Translations under genes and position numbers: made by a program | Shown: piece after piece, positions 10,201 to 19,275 of the stretch | Position numbering within the stretch: position 1 is the first letter of the stretch | How the letters are laid out: each line of letters opens with the position of its first letter | Assembly: GCA_964036195.1 (NCBI GenBank) | Contig: OZ038451.1 | Location: forward strand, 23,639,927-23,703,926 | DNA length: 64,000 nucleotides | Source of the DNA: Sphaerolaimus hirsutus | Taxonomy: Eukaryota > Nematoda > Chromadorea > Monhysterida > Sphaerolaimidae | Reading direction: 5' to 3' | Notes under the pieces: generated by a model | Databases searched by the model: none | Told to the model about the DNA's origin: nothing | Seen by the model: only the letters and a program-made list of their open reading frames with translations

Positions 10201-11204
10201 TTTTTTAGGTCTCGCCCGGGAAGGGGCGGGGCTGCAGCCCCCCCCGCCCCCCCCGCCCCCCCTGGATACGTCCTTGCCATGGGTCAATTCCGCAAGTGGA
10301 GAAAGGCGACGTATTTACATCTTTTTACATATTATTGCACTTCTCATTTTACATCTCACTTCTCACATGTTTTTTTCTTCTCCACTTGACATGGAATTGA
10401 CACCATGTTTGATCGCATATTCGAGTGCACGTCGTGCTGCAACGTTTCTGAATTGCAATAAATAGCGTCGGGCATATAAACATCGTTAAAAATGTCTAAA
10501 CGGTGCTTCACTTTTTATCCAATGCAACTTTGATTCACGCCATTTTAATGAATGAGCTGTGAAAAATTTTTGATACAAATGTCTAAGCGAAATTGAAGGT
10601 AAATATGTAACGCGACGATATCACGAAAAGTGTGTGACACGATTTGTCCATTAATCCACCCCCCTCCCCCTCCCCTACCTCGCAGATCGTCCAGTCCAGG
10701 CTGGCGGTTCTGCGCCGCGCCGTGTACGATCAGTTCGGCGTGGCGGCCGCCTCGCGCCCCGTGCTCGGCCGGTGGGTGAACCGGAACATCGCCGCGCTGC
10801 AGGCGGATTGGCACCCGCCCGCACCGGTGCCCGACAACCCGCTGGCCGGGCCCGCCCCGCCCGCCGGCCCCTTTGTCAACATGGGCCCGTCGCCCCCGGC
10901 CACGCCGCCGCACGTCTTGCAGCCGTCCAACGACTCGGCGGCGTCGGGCTTGGACGGGTCGCCGGGGCCCGAGGAAGTCTTCGAAGCGGTGGCCGGGCCG
11001 CTGGCGGTCGCCATGGCCAACCACCTGGGCCAGATCGCGTTGGCACCGCCGCCGCTGCCCGTCGCGCCCGCGCCCGGACTGGCGCCCGGCCGCCCGCTCA
11101 CGAGGCTTGTGATGCGCCGGCACCCGGACCTGGCGTGGCAGCAGTTGACCAAGGAGGATGTGTGGCGGCAAGCTGACGCGTACGTGCGCGCCCTGCGCGT
11201 TTAG
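4126..11204 (+). CDS. Gene 1: unrecognised Ala/Pro-rich acidic protein, six visible exons, 5' partial
   Basis: Proposed coding exons are 4126-4247, 4435-4540, 7938-8108, 8211-8405, 9333-9554 and 10686-11204, with TAG at 11202-11204. All junctions are GT-AG and all codon phases agree (2, then 0 throughout), giving 444 residues. The N-terminal part is Thr/Ser/Gly- and Ala/Pro-rich and looks disordered. Next is an acidic segment (SSAPDEPDEDSDDPFAEPP), then a denser, probably folded part (MELRDELHAHNGRANDQQVR... and LAVLRRAVYDQFGV), and a Pro-rich tail ending ADAYVRALRV. I do not recognise the family and see no signal peptide or membrane segment. The exons are strongly GC-rich against AT-rich introns. 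Two introns are made almost entirely of one transposable element. The start codon lies upstream, in an exon I could not find. Confidence 0.7.
4248..4434 (+). mobile_element. Intron 1 of gene 1, composed of a palindromic introner-like MITE (INT family)
   Basis: This 187-bp intron is almost entirely one copy of the element whose ends elsewhere read CAGTCCCGGACCCTGT and ACAGGGTCCGGGACTG. The arms contain CAAAAGTCACGTAAAATGCC and its complement, meeting at GGCAAACGTACGTTG. The donor GTGTCA lies at the element's left edge. The acceptor CAG follows its right edge and repeats the CCAG that ends the upstream exon. Confidence 0.75.
4435..4540 (+). CDS. Gene 1 exon b
   Basis: 106 bp between acceptor GCGCCCAG and donor TTCG|GTACGT. 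The frame gives AATAAQSTAPDHHEGEQAGP followed by SGKRASSGGPAACTS, a low-complexity hydrophilic segment. The length and phase make a clean join to both neighbours. Confidence 0.65.
5380..5840. mobile_element. hAT-like MITE, family CAAGGACGTATCCAGG
   Basis: Ends AAGGGACGTATCCAGG and CCTGGATACGTCCTTG, flanked by an exact 8-bp duplication CCATGGAG (5372-5379, 5841-5848). Inside are poly-G and poly-C tracts at both edges, a GGCGCTAGCGCC-type box and the motif GCGCGCTTGCGCGC at 5696-5709. Confidence 0.85.
6472..7702. mobile_element. hAT-like MITE, family CATAGGCGGC
   Basis: Inverted ends CATAGGCGGCG and CGCCGCCTATG with an exact 8-bp duplication GCTCCTAC (6464-6471, 7703-7710). Subterminal repeats of CTTGTGACA occur at both edges. 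A second element is nested at roughly 6583-7145, recognisable by CCTCGAAATACCCCC and its complement with G-runs; its two internal arms at 6840 and 6950 pair over CCATCTGAATAAAA. Confidence 0.8.
7938..8108 (+). CDS. Gene 1 exon c
   Basis: Acceptor CAACACGCAG, phase 0 at both ends, 57 residues beginning KHPRLAVGDQPGTSGAQPPP. The last residues, QGPVPDPVI, would be encoded by the left end of the element that forms the following intron. An alternative donor, CTG|GTGCAG at 8076, removes them and leaves the frame unchanged. Confidence 0.65.
8109..8210 (+). mobile_element. Intron 3 of gene 1, internally deleted introner-like MITE
   Basis: The left end CCAGTCCCGGACCCTGT (just upstream, 8088-8104) runs directly into the central CGTACGTTTGCCATTTT box and then the right arm, ending TTGGACTGCCCCGCAG at the acceptor. 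The left arm of the palindrome is missing. At 102 bp (or 135 bp with the alternative donor) the segment is a multiple of three and has no stop in frame, so an unspliced transcript would still be translatable. Confidence 0.7.
8211..8405 (+). CDS. Gene 1 exon d, acidic
   Basis: 65 codons, phase 0/0, donor GAG|GTGGGT. Reads AVPAFFADLFGLEASAAEAS, then an acidic Ser/Asp/Glu/Pro run and IENDHDLRQWLLDEMAE, which can form an amphipathic helix. Confidence 0.75.
8406..9332 (+). repeat. Intron 4 of gene 1
   Basis: AT-rich. It contains a solo right end of the INT element near 8763 (TTTTTACAGGGTGCGGAACTG), a GGCGC-rich remnant at about 8930-8960, and a foldback at 9091-9206 whose ends read CCGTATTTCTAGTAATAGAACGG and the inverse. 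A relative of that foldback lies at 19595-19704. No exon is seen. Confidence 0.55.
9333..9554 (+). CDS. Gene 1 exon e
   Basis: 74 codons, phase 0/0, between CCACTCACAG and GAG|GTTAGT. This is the most protein-like segment: ATMELRDELHAHNGRANDQQ, then VADWCAVMADLVPMSGGFLH and IDHEGWIELHQGVFTVAF, with alternating hydrophobic and charged residues typical of a folded helical domain. The internal ATG at 9339 sits in a GCCACCATGG context, so a shorter product could start here. Confidence 0.8.
9591..9806. mobile_element. Best-preserved copy of the introner-like MITE (INT family)
   Basis: About 215 bp, starting 36 bp after the donor of intron 5. Ends are GGTCAGTCCCAGACCCTGT and ACAGGGTCTGGGACTGCCCC. 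The centre (9666-9712) is a near-perfect palindrome of GCCCGGTAAAATGGCAAACG and its complement. Arms contain repeated GTGTCAAAA(A/G)TC blocks. Confidence 0.85.
9809..10276. mobile_element. hAT-like MITE, family CAAGGACGTATCCAGG
   Basis: Perfect 16-bp ends CAAGGACGTATCCAGG and CCTGGATACGTCCTTG and an exact 8-bp duplication CCATGGGT (9801-9808, 10277-10284). It abuts the INT element, and its left duplication reuses the INT terminus. It contains CTTGCGCGCAAAA, GGCGCC boxes and long C-runs. Confidence 0.88.
10277..10685 (+). repeat. End of intron 5 of gene 1
   Basis: Contains a small foldback at about 10284-10397 (CAATTCCGCAAGTGGAGAA against TTCTCCACTTGACATGGAATTG); the same sequence type recurs at 22098-22165. 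It ends in a good acceptor, CCCCTACCTCGCAG. No exon. Confidence 0.6.
10686..11204 (+). CDS. Gene 1 terminal exon
   Basis: 172 codons plus TAG. It starts IVQSRLAVLRRAVYDQFGVA and RWVNRNIAALQADW, then a Pro/Ala/Gly-rich linker, a helix-like part (EEVFEAVAGPLAVAMANHLG), another Pro-rich run, and a C-terminus with LTRLVMRRHPDLAWQQLTKE. Phase 0 from exon e. Very GC-rich compared with its flanks. Confidence 0.8.
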   Translation: MVQSRLAVLRRAVYDQFGVAAASRPVLGRWVNRNIAALQADWHPPAPVPDNPLAGPAPPAGPFVNMGPSPPATPPHVLQPSNDSAASGLDGSPGPEEVFEAVAGPLAVAMANHLGQIALAPPPLPVAPAPGLAPGRPLTRLVMRRHPDLAWQQLTKEDVWRQADAYVRALRV

Positions 11205-13260
11205 TTTTGCAGTCACACTTGAATTTGACTGAGGCGTTTCGCTCGCTTTTATGATTGTGGATTTGAGTTGTGTTGTTGGATATTTTTTGGACTTACGTAT
11301 TTTTTGCGAGCAAAACGCCTCGGGCCAGATGTGGGCGAGTGCGCGCTTGCGCGATTGTGGCACTTTTTTGTCACTTGCGAATTCAACTCTTCGCAGAGTT
11401 GAATTCATGAATTTTGCATTTGCAAAATTCATACGGAATTTAGAGCAAATGTGGGAAAACTGTTGCGTAGCGATCATTTTTTGGAAATATAAATATGATA
11501 CTCATTATATCGTCAAAACATGCTTCTCGCAACACACGTCCAGGGTATTACCCATGTAAATAGGGATGTCAGTATTCTTTGTTTTGCAGCCTCATGTGAA
11601 TGGTCTTTTAGAATTACATTGAACTCTGAAATGGTACTATTTACAAAATGAAATGAGTTTTCAAGAACCCTCAAGTTATTTTTCAGCGTGTAAAATGGGT
11701 TTGCTACAGCTGATTTCTAGCCCAGATTTCTACGTTTTTGAGTGAATGCATTTCATGCCCACTTGTAGGAATTCTTAATTGGCCATTGGATTTCTATTTG
11801 TCCTACCTATTTATTAACTTAACAAGGACAAAAAGGGTTCGTCTACCTTTGCTTGCATTTAGCAAGCATCCCAGCCCAACTATTGCAAAATGCAAGCAGA
11901 TATGATTATTTCACCTTTATTCCCTATTTAATTGAAAAATTCAATAGAAACCTACCCCTCTACCCCTTGATTTTTTTCATAACAGTGGTAAAGTGGTTTA
12001 CTATTTATTGTACTATTGTTAAATGGGTTCTCTGCGGTTTAATGGAATCTTTCATACCTGGAAACTAATAAGAACCAGTAGAATGCAGACATATTCAGAC
12101 ACTTTTCATATAGTTCTCACCGCTGACTGATTCAGAATGACAGTAATTTTTTGCTTTTTTTCTGTCACCCTAGAAGTTGTAGAGTGCAGTCATATTTTGA
12201 TATACCTTTTTAGTTAATCCAGCTGCCAAAGCTTTATGCATCAAATTGCTTCCAATTACCTGCCTAAATTGGATAATTTAGTCGCTGCACTTTCAATCTA
12301 GCATCTTCAAATAGCTCTATGCAATTTGTTCATCGTTTTAGTGTGTGCCTCAAAACCTATAGTTCACTGCCCCCAAGATACCCCTCAAGTATAGATAGCA
12401 TCACACCCATCTACTGAGCACACCACAGTGGTCCACTTTATGAAACAGGTGCCACATAAACTGCATGTCGTGGTAGGTGTGCAGTCTGTGACACCTGTCC
12501 ACATAGGTCGGACCCCACTGTGCTGGTGTGCTTTCCATCTAGATACCTAGTTTTTGGCTGAACTTGCGCGTTTGTTGTTTGATTTGACTGGCTTCTAGCC
12601 CCACTTGTGGTTGTGCAAATGGTTTAGTACATGCGCATTCTGTTCTACCTTAGAGATGACTAAATATTTATTGGTGCAAAAGTGTGTAAATTTCATAAGC
12701 ATTATTTCAACTCATTCCAAGCAACTGCATGTGCAGTGGTTCACTTGAAATCATGGGTGTTACATTCCTGTGTGTTGTGGTAGGCACATGGACAATGCAA
12801 CACTCATTGACTCGAGTTGAACCCCACTGTGCTCATGTGCTTGCAGTGGGCTGTGTATACATGCTGCTTAGCTAGTTGGTCTTGCATGGAGTTGCACTAG
12901 TGTTGTACAGTTTGTCAGTGCCGCTTGCAGTAGCACAGTAGATCAGCAGTGTTTGGAAGTGTTGTAATTGTGGATGTGTAAATTGCGCCACAGAACACAG
13001 TGCACATGACATTTATTTGAACGTAGCCGCAGCGGCGCACACTCTAGTATTATAGCTCACATAGTTTCCTATGCCATCTGTTTTTTTTACATGCACGTTG
13101 AGATGATCTCATGTAGTGCCCTCATATATGCACCCTAGTGCTACGCACACATCTGTCTAAGACAAAGTATTAGGTGTCTCGCTTAGTTGTATTGTTATTA
13201 TGGTCCCCAGTTTTTCTATGATAGGTGTACTCACCGTGTAGACACTCTACAAGCGCAAAT
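11205..13260. other. 3' flank of gene 1 and intergenic sequence
   Basis: Just after the gene is a GCGCGCTTGCGCG box (11341-11353), followed by two adjacent perfect hairpins (11380-11405 and 11407-11432). From 11560 to 13260 I recognise no transposon end and no exon. There are loose direct repeats: ACCCCACTGTGCT(G/C)(G/A)TGTGCTT occurs at about 12515 and 12823, and GTGGTAGG(T/C)(G/A)CA at about 12470 and 12778. This is the longest stretch of plain sequence in the window. Confidence 0.5.
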
Positions 13261-14410
13261 CTCCCTTCTATTTTTACTTGATTTCAGTTGACGGTTGATG
13301 ATGCCATCTACGCATTTGAAACATTTTCAGCGTCCGTGCTAATTTCACTACTTGGCAAGGGGCCAACGGTCACTTTGCATTTAATTAACCTTCTCTATTC
13401 TAGCACGAACAGTATTCAGATTTCTATGGCGGATGCACACTGTGTGCATAAATGCTTTTATGTGATTGTTAGTGCTGATTTGAATATGGCTACCAATGTA
13501 GTACGACTGGGAGAGCAATGCTTATCAAAGTTCAGAGACACTTGGTTAGTGCAGTCGTAGTTTGAGACTTGGATCAATGTTCTTTTATCGTATCTAGTTC
13601 ATCCTTAAAAAATGTTAGAACATCTATGACATGAACATGACAATCACTATGGATGGAAAAAATGTTTTTTTACAACCCTGTTTAAAAAAACAAACATAAA
13701 AAATAAAACATTTAAAAAATCCCAAATATGGTTATGACTCAGCTATGTCGGACTTAGGGTGTCAAAAAATTTTTTTAACGGAAAACGGAAAGGTAAAAAT
13801 CTTTTAACTTCACGGAAAACGGAAAATGAAGAAGTAAAAAAAATTATCGGCCGGAAAACGGAAAACGGCAAGGTAAAAATTTGTCAGCTGCCGGAAAACG
13901 GAAAATGGAAAGGTAAAAAATTTTCCTGCAGAAAAGCGGAAACTGAAAATGGAAATGGAAATTTGACACCCTAATAAGTACAAAAATTTTTGCCAGCACT
14001 TTTTTGGGACCCTAGCTCTTTTTAAAAAAAAGTAGAGTTCTTTTAAAAAAAGTGCTTGAAAAAAAGTGCTGGCCATCCCTATTCAATACCTTTGTTTAAA
14101 AATAAAATAAAATAAAACCATTTAAAAACATTGGTAATCTCTAACTATCACATCCAATATTTCCCCCTCCATTTTTCAGCATGTGGGTGCATCAAGCCAT
14201 ACTCTGGTGCCGTGACAGTGTCTACAGTCGGCAAAACTTGTCACATGTGATTCAGCCCACATGTCTGGTGAAAGTGACACTGCACTCTCTGCCGTTGTCA
14301 TACATGAGTGTCTTGCTGTTTGAAGTTAGTCACACCCAGAAATTGAATTTAAATTTATACAAAAAACATATTTTTTATTTCAACTCTTGTGTGCAGAAAT
14401 ATGTATGCAC
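13261..14410. repeat. Long-unit copy A (blocks a-c), split by a MITE
   Basis: 13285-13600 and 14150-14410 match 33121-33640 and 34190-34420. Recognisable blocks are GATACGCATTTGAAACA-type sequence, TTTCTATGGCGGATGCACAC, GCTACCAATGTAGTACGACT and CCCCCTCCATTTTTCAGC. Between them, about 13645-14090, sits an element with ATGGATGGAAAAA and CCATCCCTA ends. Nested in that is 13755-13973, with ends TAGGGTGTCAAA and TTTGACACCCTA around four CGGAAAACGGAAA repeats. A coding origin is possible but no frame survives. Confidence 0.65.
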
Positions 14411-16726
14411 TAGGGATGGCACAAAATTTTTTTTGTTATAAATAAATCAAGTGGCAATTTCGAGCCTGTGCCTTAATGCACGTAAACTCCCAGTGCATGT
14501 GGGCTCCCAGTGTACGTAGGTCTACTCTCAGTGCACACTGACTCCCAGTGCACGTAAAAGCCCCCAGTGCACATAAACTCACAGTACACATAAACTCCCA
14601 GTGCATTTATGCAGCCTGTTAGCAGTGCAACACAACTGCAAATTTGCCCCCCCCCTTGCAGTTGTGTGAAATTTGGTATTTGAAATTTTGATCCACATTT
14701 TGACATTTTTCCAACACTGGTTCAGAATTACCAACCAGTGTTCACATTTTTAAAATATTTTTTGTATTTTTATGCAAATCAAAATTTTTGGTTTTCAATT
14801 TTCAAAATTTTCATTTTACATAGAAATACAAAAATATTCACAAATGCACACAGCCCATGGCTGGGGGAAGGTGTGGCTGCATTGCACAGTGAACAGGGTG
14901 CATACATGCACTGGGAGTTTATGTGCACTGGGGGTTTACGTGCACTGGGGGTTTACATGCACTGGGGGTTTACGTGCACTGGGAGTCAACGTGCACTGGG
15001 AGTAGACTTACGTCTAAAGGGAGTTTACATGCACTGGGAGTTTGCGTGCACTGATAGTTTCAGCTGTGATTTCTACAAAAAAAATTTTTTGTTATTTTTT
15101 GACTTGTTATGTAATCACCTTTTGTCGAATGTTTGTGACTTCAAGTCAAGTTTTGCATGGAATAGTGCTTAATAAAGGTTATAAGAAAAGGCTAATACAT
15201 TGACAGTGATGTTTCACACTGTAGAAGTAAGTGAGAGCACATTGGCTGGATATTTTATGCTACACTTACATATCACAGCTTATTATTGCACAATAGCATG
15301 AACAAATGGAGGCCTTCACACTAAAAATGCCTCAAAACCAATGAAAACAACCACCAATGGTAATGTGTATATGAAACTGCGCGCTTGCGCGCAAAACGCT
15401 TGTCTACAGTCGGCACGCACGCTTGTCTACAGTCGGCAAAACTTGTCACATGTGATTCAGCCCACATGTCTGGTGAAAGTGACACTGCACTCTCTGCCGT
15501 TGTCATACATGAGTGTCTTGCTGTTTGAAGTTAGTCACACCCAGAAATTGAATTTAAATTTATACAAAAAACATATTTTTTATTTCAACTCTTGTGTGCA
15601 GAAATATGTATGCACTAGGGATGGCACAAAATTTTTTTTATTATAAATAAATCAAGTGGCAATTTCGAGCCTGTGCCTTAATGCACGTAAACTCCCAGTG
15701 CATGTGGGCTCCCAGTGTACATAGGTCTACTCTCAGTGCACACTGACTCCCAGTGCACGTAAAAGCCCCCAGTGCACATAAACTCACAGGGCACATAAAC
15801 TCCCAGTGCATTTATGCAGCCTGTTAGCAGTGCAACACAACTGCAAATTTGCCCCCCCCCCCTTGCAGTTGTGTGAAATTTGGTATTTGAAATTTTGATC
15901 CACATTTTGACATTTTTCCAACACTGGTTCAGAATTACCAACCAGTGTTCACATTTTTAAAATATTTTTTGTATTTTTATGCAAATCAAAATTTTTGGTT
16001 TTCAATTTTCAAAATTTTCATTTTACATAGAAATACAAAAATATTCACAAATGCACACAGCCCATGGCTGGGGGAAGGTGTGGCTGCATTGCACAGTGAA
16101 CAGGGTGCATACATGCACTGGGAGTTTATGTGCACTGGGGGTTTACGTGCACTGGGGGTTTACATGCACTGGGGGTTTACATGCACTGGGAGTCAACGTG
16201 CACTGGGAGTAGACTTACGTCTAAAGGGAGTTTACATGCACTGGGAGTTTGCGTGCACTGATAGTTTCAGCTGTGATTTCTACAAAAAAAATTTTTCGTT
16301 ATTTTTTGACTTGTTATGTAATCACCTTTTGTCGAATGTTTGTGACTTCAAGTCAAGTTTTGCATGGAATAGTGCTTAATAAAGGTTATAAGAAAAGGCT
16401 AATACATTGACAGTGATGTTTCACACTGTAGAAGTAAGTGAGAGCACATTGGCTGGATATTTTATGCTACACTTACATATCACAGCTTATTATTGCACAA
16501 TAGCATGAACAAATGGAGGCCTTCACACTAAAAATGCCTCAAAACCAATGAAAACAACCACCAATGGTAATGTGTATATGAAACTGCGCGCTTGCGCGCA
16601 AAAAAATTATTAAGTACCTAGTGCATCAGTACAAAAACTTTTGGCTGATGTTTTTTTTAAAACGATTTCGATGACTGTTTTTTTTAATAAAAAAAGACGG
16701 TTCAAAAAACACGCGTGCCATCCCTA
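14411..16726. mobile_element. hAT-like MITE TAGGGATGGCAC with internal tandem duplication
   Basis: Ends TAGGGATGGCAC and GTGCCATCCCTA, with exact 8-bp duplications GTATGCAC at 14403-14410 and 16727-16734. A third GTATGCAC-TAGGGATGGCAC junction lies at 15608, because about 1.2 kb (flank plus left part of the element) is duplicated head to tail. The unit starts near 14214 and again near 15421, with nearly identical copies. Each unit has two minisatellite blocks of GTGCACTGGGAGTTTAC in opposite orientations (for example 14475-14600 and 14905-15050). Confidence 0.82.
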
Positions 16727-16734
16727 GTATGCAC

Positions 16735-17305
16735 GATTGTTTTTCTATCGTAGTTATGATCCGAGATACAAATTTTCGTCCCCGCTTGCTAATATCAATT
16801 ATCATAAACGGTTTTTCTTTACCGCGCAGATTCGACGTGCATTACGCGATCGTTGTTGCCCGTAACGTCTACAATAATTTTTGGCATGCTGCCAAGTCTT
16901 GATTGCACTCAATTCGTTCACACTGAGAGATGGCTACCAATGTGGTGCAACAAGAAGAGCGATGCTTATCAAAGTTGAGAGACTCGCGGTTAGTGCAGTC
17001 ATAGTTTGAGACTTGGATCCAAGTTTTTATTGCATCTAGTTCAACCTTAAAGTTGTGAGAGCCTTGTGATGCCCTATCATTACCCCCTCCATTTTTCAGC
17101 TTGTGGGTGAATCAGCCACACTCTGGTACCGTGACAGTGTCTACAGTCGGCAAAACTTGTCACATGTCTGGTGAAAGGGACCATCCACGCTGTTCCTTTG
17201 TCGTACTTGGCTGTCTTGCAGTTTGCAGGTTAGTCACACCGATAAAATTAAATAAAAATATGCACAAAATACTTTTTATTTTTTAACACTTGTGTGCATA
17301 AATAG
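16735..17305. repeat. Long-unit blocks d, b, c (copy A continued)
   Basis: Contains the TGCACGATTGTTTTTCTATC start and the block ending GTCTACAATAATTTTTGGCATG, which recur at 18345, 34430 and 37268, then ATGGCTACCAATGTGGTGCA and CCCTCCATTTTTCAGC. The decayed frame after TTTACCGCGCAG reads like DVHYAIVVARNVYNNFWHAA, so it may be an old exon. Confidence 0.6.
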
Positions 17306-18345
17306 CGCACCGTACACTGAAACTTTACGTTCAGCGTTCGAACGTTTTTGCACGCTGAACTACAAACGCTGAAATAAAAATCTAAAGAACACAAAGTGTT
17401 CGAAGCGTAAAAAATCGGCTCGCATGCAAAATGCGCGGAATATTACAAATTTCGAATTAATTACGCTTCGAAAACGTTGTGTTCTTTAGATTTTTATTTC
17501 AGCGTTTGTGGTTCAGCATGCAAAAATGTTTGAATGCTGAACGCAAAATTTCAGTGTGCGGTGCGCCATTGTTGCACGGCACACTCGAATTTTCAGTTGC
17601 AGTTCGAACACTTTTTCAAGGGCGGAATTCAAAAGGGCGGAATTAAAAACGGGGGCGGAGTCCAAAAACGTTCGAACTGCCCTCGATTTCAATTCCGCAC
17701 ATGAAACGTTCGAACACTTTGCACGATGGTGAAATTGCCCCGGATTGTGCATGGGCGGAATTATTTCAGACAGGTAGGAAAGTGCACAATGTCTGAACCA
17801 CCCTTGGAATTCCGCCTTGGCAGAACTCAAAAACGTCCGAACCGCACTTGACAATTTTGAGTGTCAGTGCGCCATCTAGGCAAGAAAACATTCGGACACT
17901 TTCTAGAGGGTGGAATTCAGTTTCGGTTTTCACAAATATGCCACATGGTGAACTTCAATATCTTTTAAACAAGTGGATATTAGAAAAAAATTTCTCTATT
18001 CATTTTTGAAGACAAAGCCTAGATCTACCTATAAATTTTTTTTCACAAATATGCTTGGTAAGATAAATAAGATGTGTTTCCCATAACAACCTTCTCTAAA
18101 GGGCGTATCTCTTAAGTCAAGGGCGGAATTGAAAGTGTCCCAATGTTTTTGAAACGTTTTGTTATGATATGCAATTGGACAAAAACTGTGTGAATTCATC
18201 CGGATTCGTGTGAACTTCATCCGAATGTCCCAAAAATGCCACATTTTTTCTAAATAAAAATGTTCGAACCGCCCTTGGAGTTCTGCCTTGGCGGAACTCA
18301 AAAACGTTCGAACTGCCCTTGAAAATTGTGAGTGTGCGGTGCGCC
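17306..18345. mobile_element. Foldback elements with GGTGCGCC ends
   Basis: 17306-17567 is a foldback whose arms contain AACGCTGAAATAAAAATC and its complement. A relative lies at 62262-62521. It is followed by a second element that ends GAGTGTGCGGTGCGCC near 18342 and is full of TTCGAAC and GGGCGGAATT repeats. 38900-39100 contains a related block (CGGTTCGGACG, CCGAACCGCCCGTGCC). No coding sequence. Confidence 0.65.
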
Positions 18346-19275
18346 AATGTGCATGATTGTTTTTCTATCGTAGTGATGATCCGAAATACAAATTTTCTTC
18401 CCCGCTTTCTGACATCAATTGTCATAAACACTTTTCCTTTTCCACACAGATTCGACATGCATTACGCGATCGCTGTTGTCCGTAACGTCTACAATAATTT
18501 TTGGCATGCAGCCAAGTCTTTATTGCACTCAATTCGTTCACACTGAGGAAAGAACGCTTATCGCCGGAGAAACGACCCAAAAGTTTTGATGAATTTGGTG
18601 AGTTGCTGTAAATTGTGTTCGTTGTTGGACTGCCGGAGATTGTAAATATGAGATACATTTTATTGGTTCGATTGATTCGGGCAGCCAGGTTTTAAGGGAT
18701 ATAAATATAAAAAGCTCCAGTGAGAGTTTACAATTTGTGTGTTTACAGGAATCTTGTAGATTTGTAAGACCTCTGCGGGTGTTTAGATAGATAGTAAATT
18801 GATCCAAAGGTAAAATTTGGCAAAAACTTATGAAAATCAGTGATTTTGTGCGAAAATTGAGGCAAAGCTACATAAAAATTGCCCCATATCTGATCGATGG
18901 AATTTATACGTCATTTGGCCTAATTTTGTCACTTGGCAGGGTTCAGGCGGGCAAATTGTCAATTATCGTGGTGTTGAATTCCAATCACACCACAATTCGC
19001 AAATGTTTGACGTCGTCGCAAATAATGCCAAATCAATACTGTTCCATCTCAGGGTCCGGGGTATTTCATGATAGACCCAAATTGGCGCCGGACGTCCAGC
19101 TCGGGGTTCACCGACATCGTCCTGTTCAATTTGGCCAGCGCTGTGATCCGAGATTCAACTCGCTTCAAACAATATTTGGTTGAATGGTGACATGGCGGCA
19201 AGGGTCTGGATATGAGTAGGTAAGTCGCTGACCCGCAATTCCACTGGTCCGCTCCTCCTGACTATTGTAATGTCG
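18346..19275. repeat. Long-unit copy B (blocks d, e, f)
   Basis: Matches 34430-35360 and 37268-38490 in order and orientation. Block f (about 19050-19220) has an exon-like frame SSSGFTDIVLFNLASAVIRD then STRFKQYLVEW and TGA. The same TGA follows in all three copies, and CATGGCGGCAAGGGTCTGGATATGAGTAG|GTAAGT follows that. I do not recognise the peptide. Confidence 0.65.

Noticed and set aside
14475-15060. CRISPR-like regular repeats (GTGCACTGGGAGTTTAC)
   Set aside because: Units are contiguous, without unique spacers, present on both strands inside a eukaryotic MITE.
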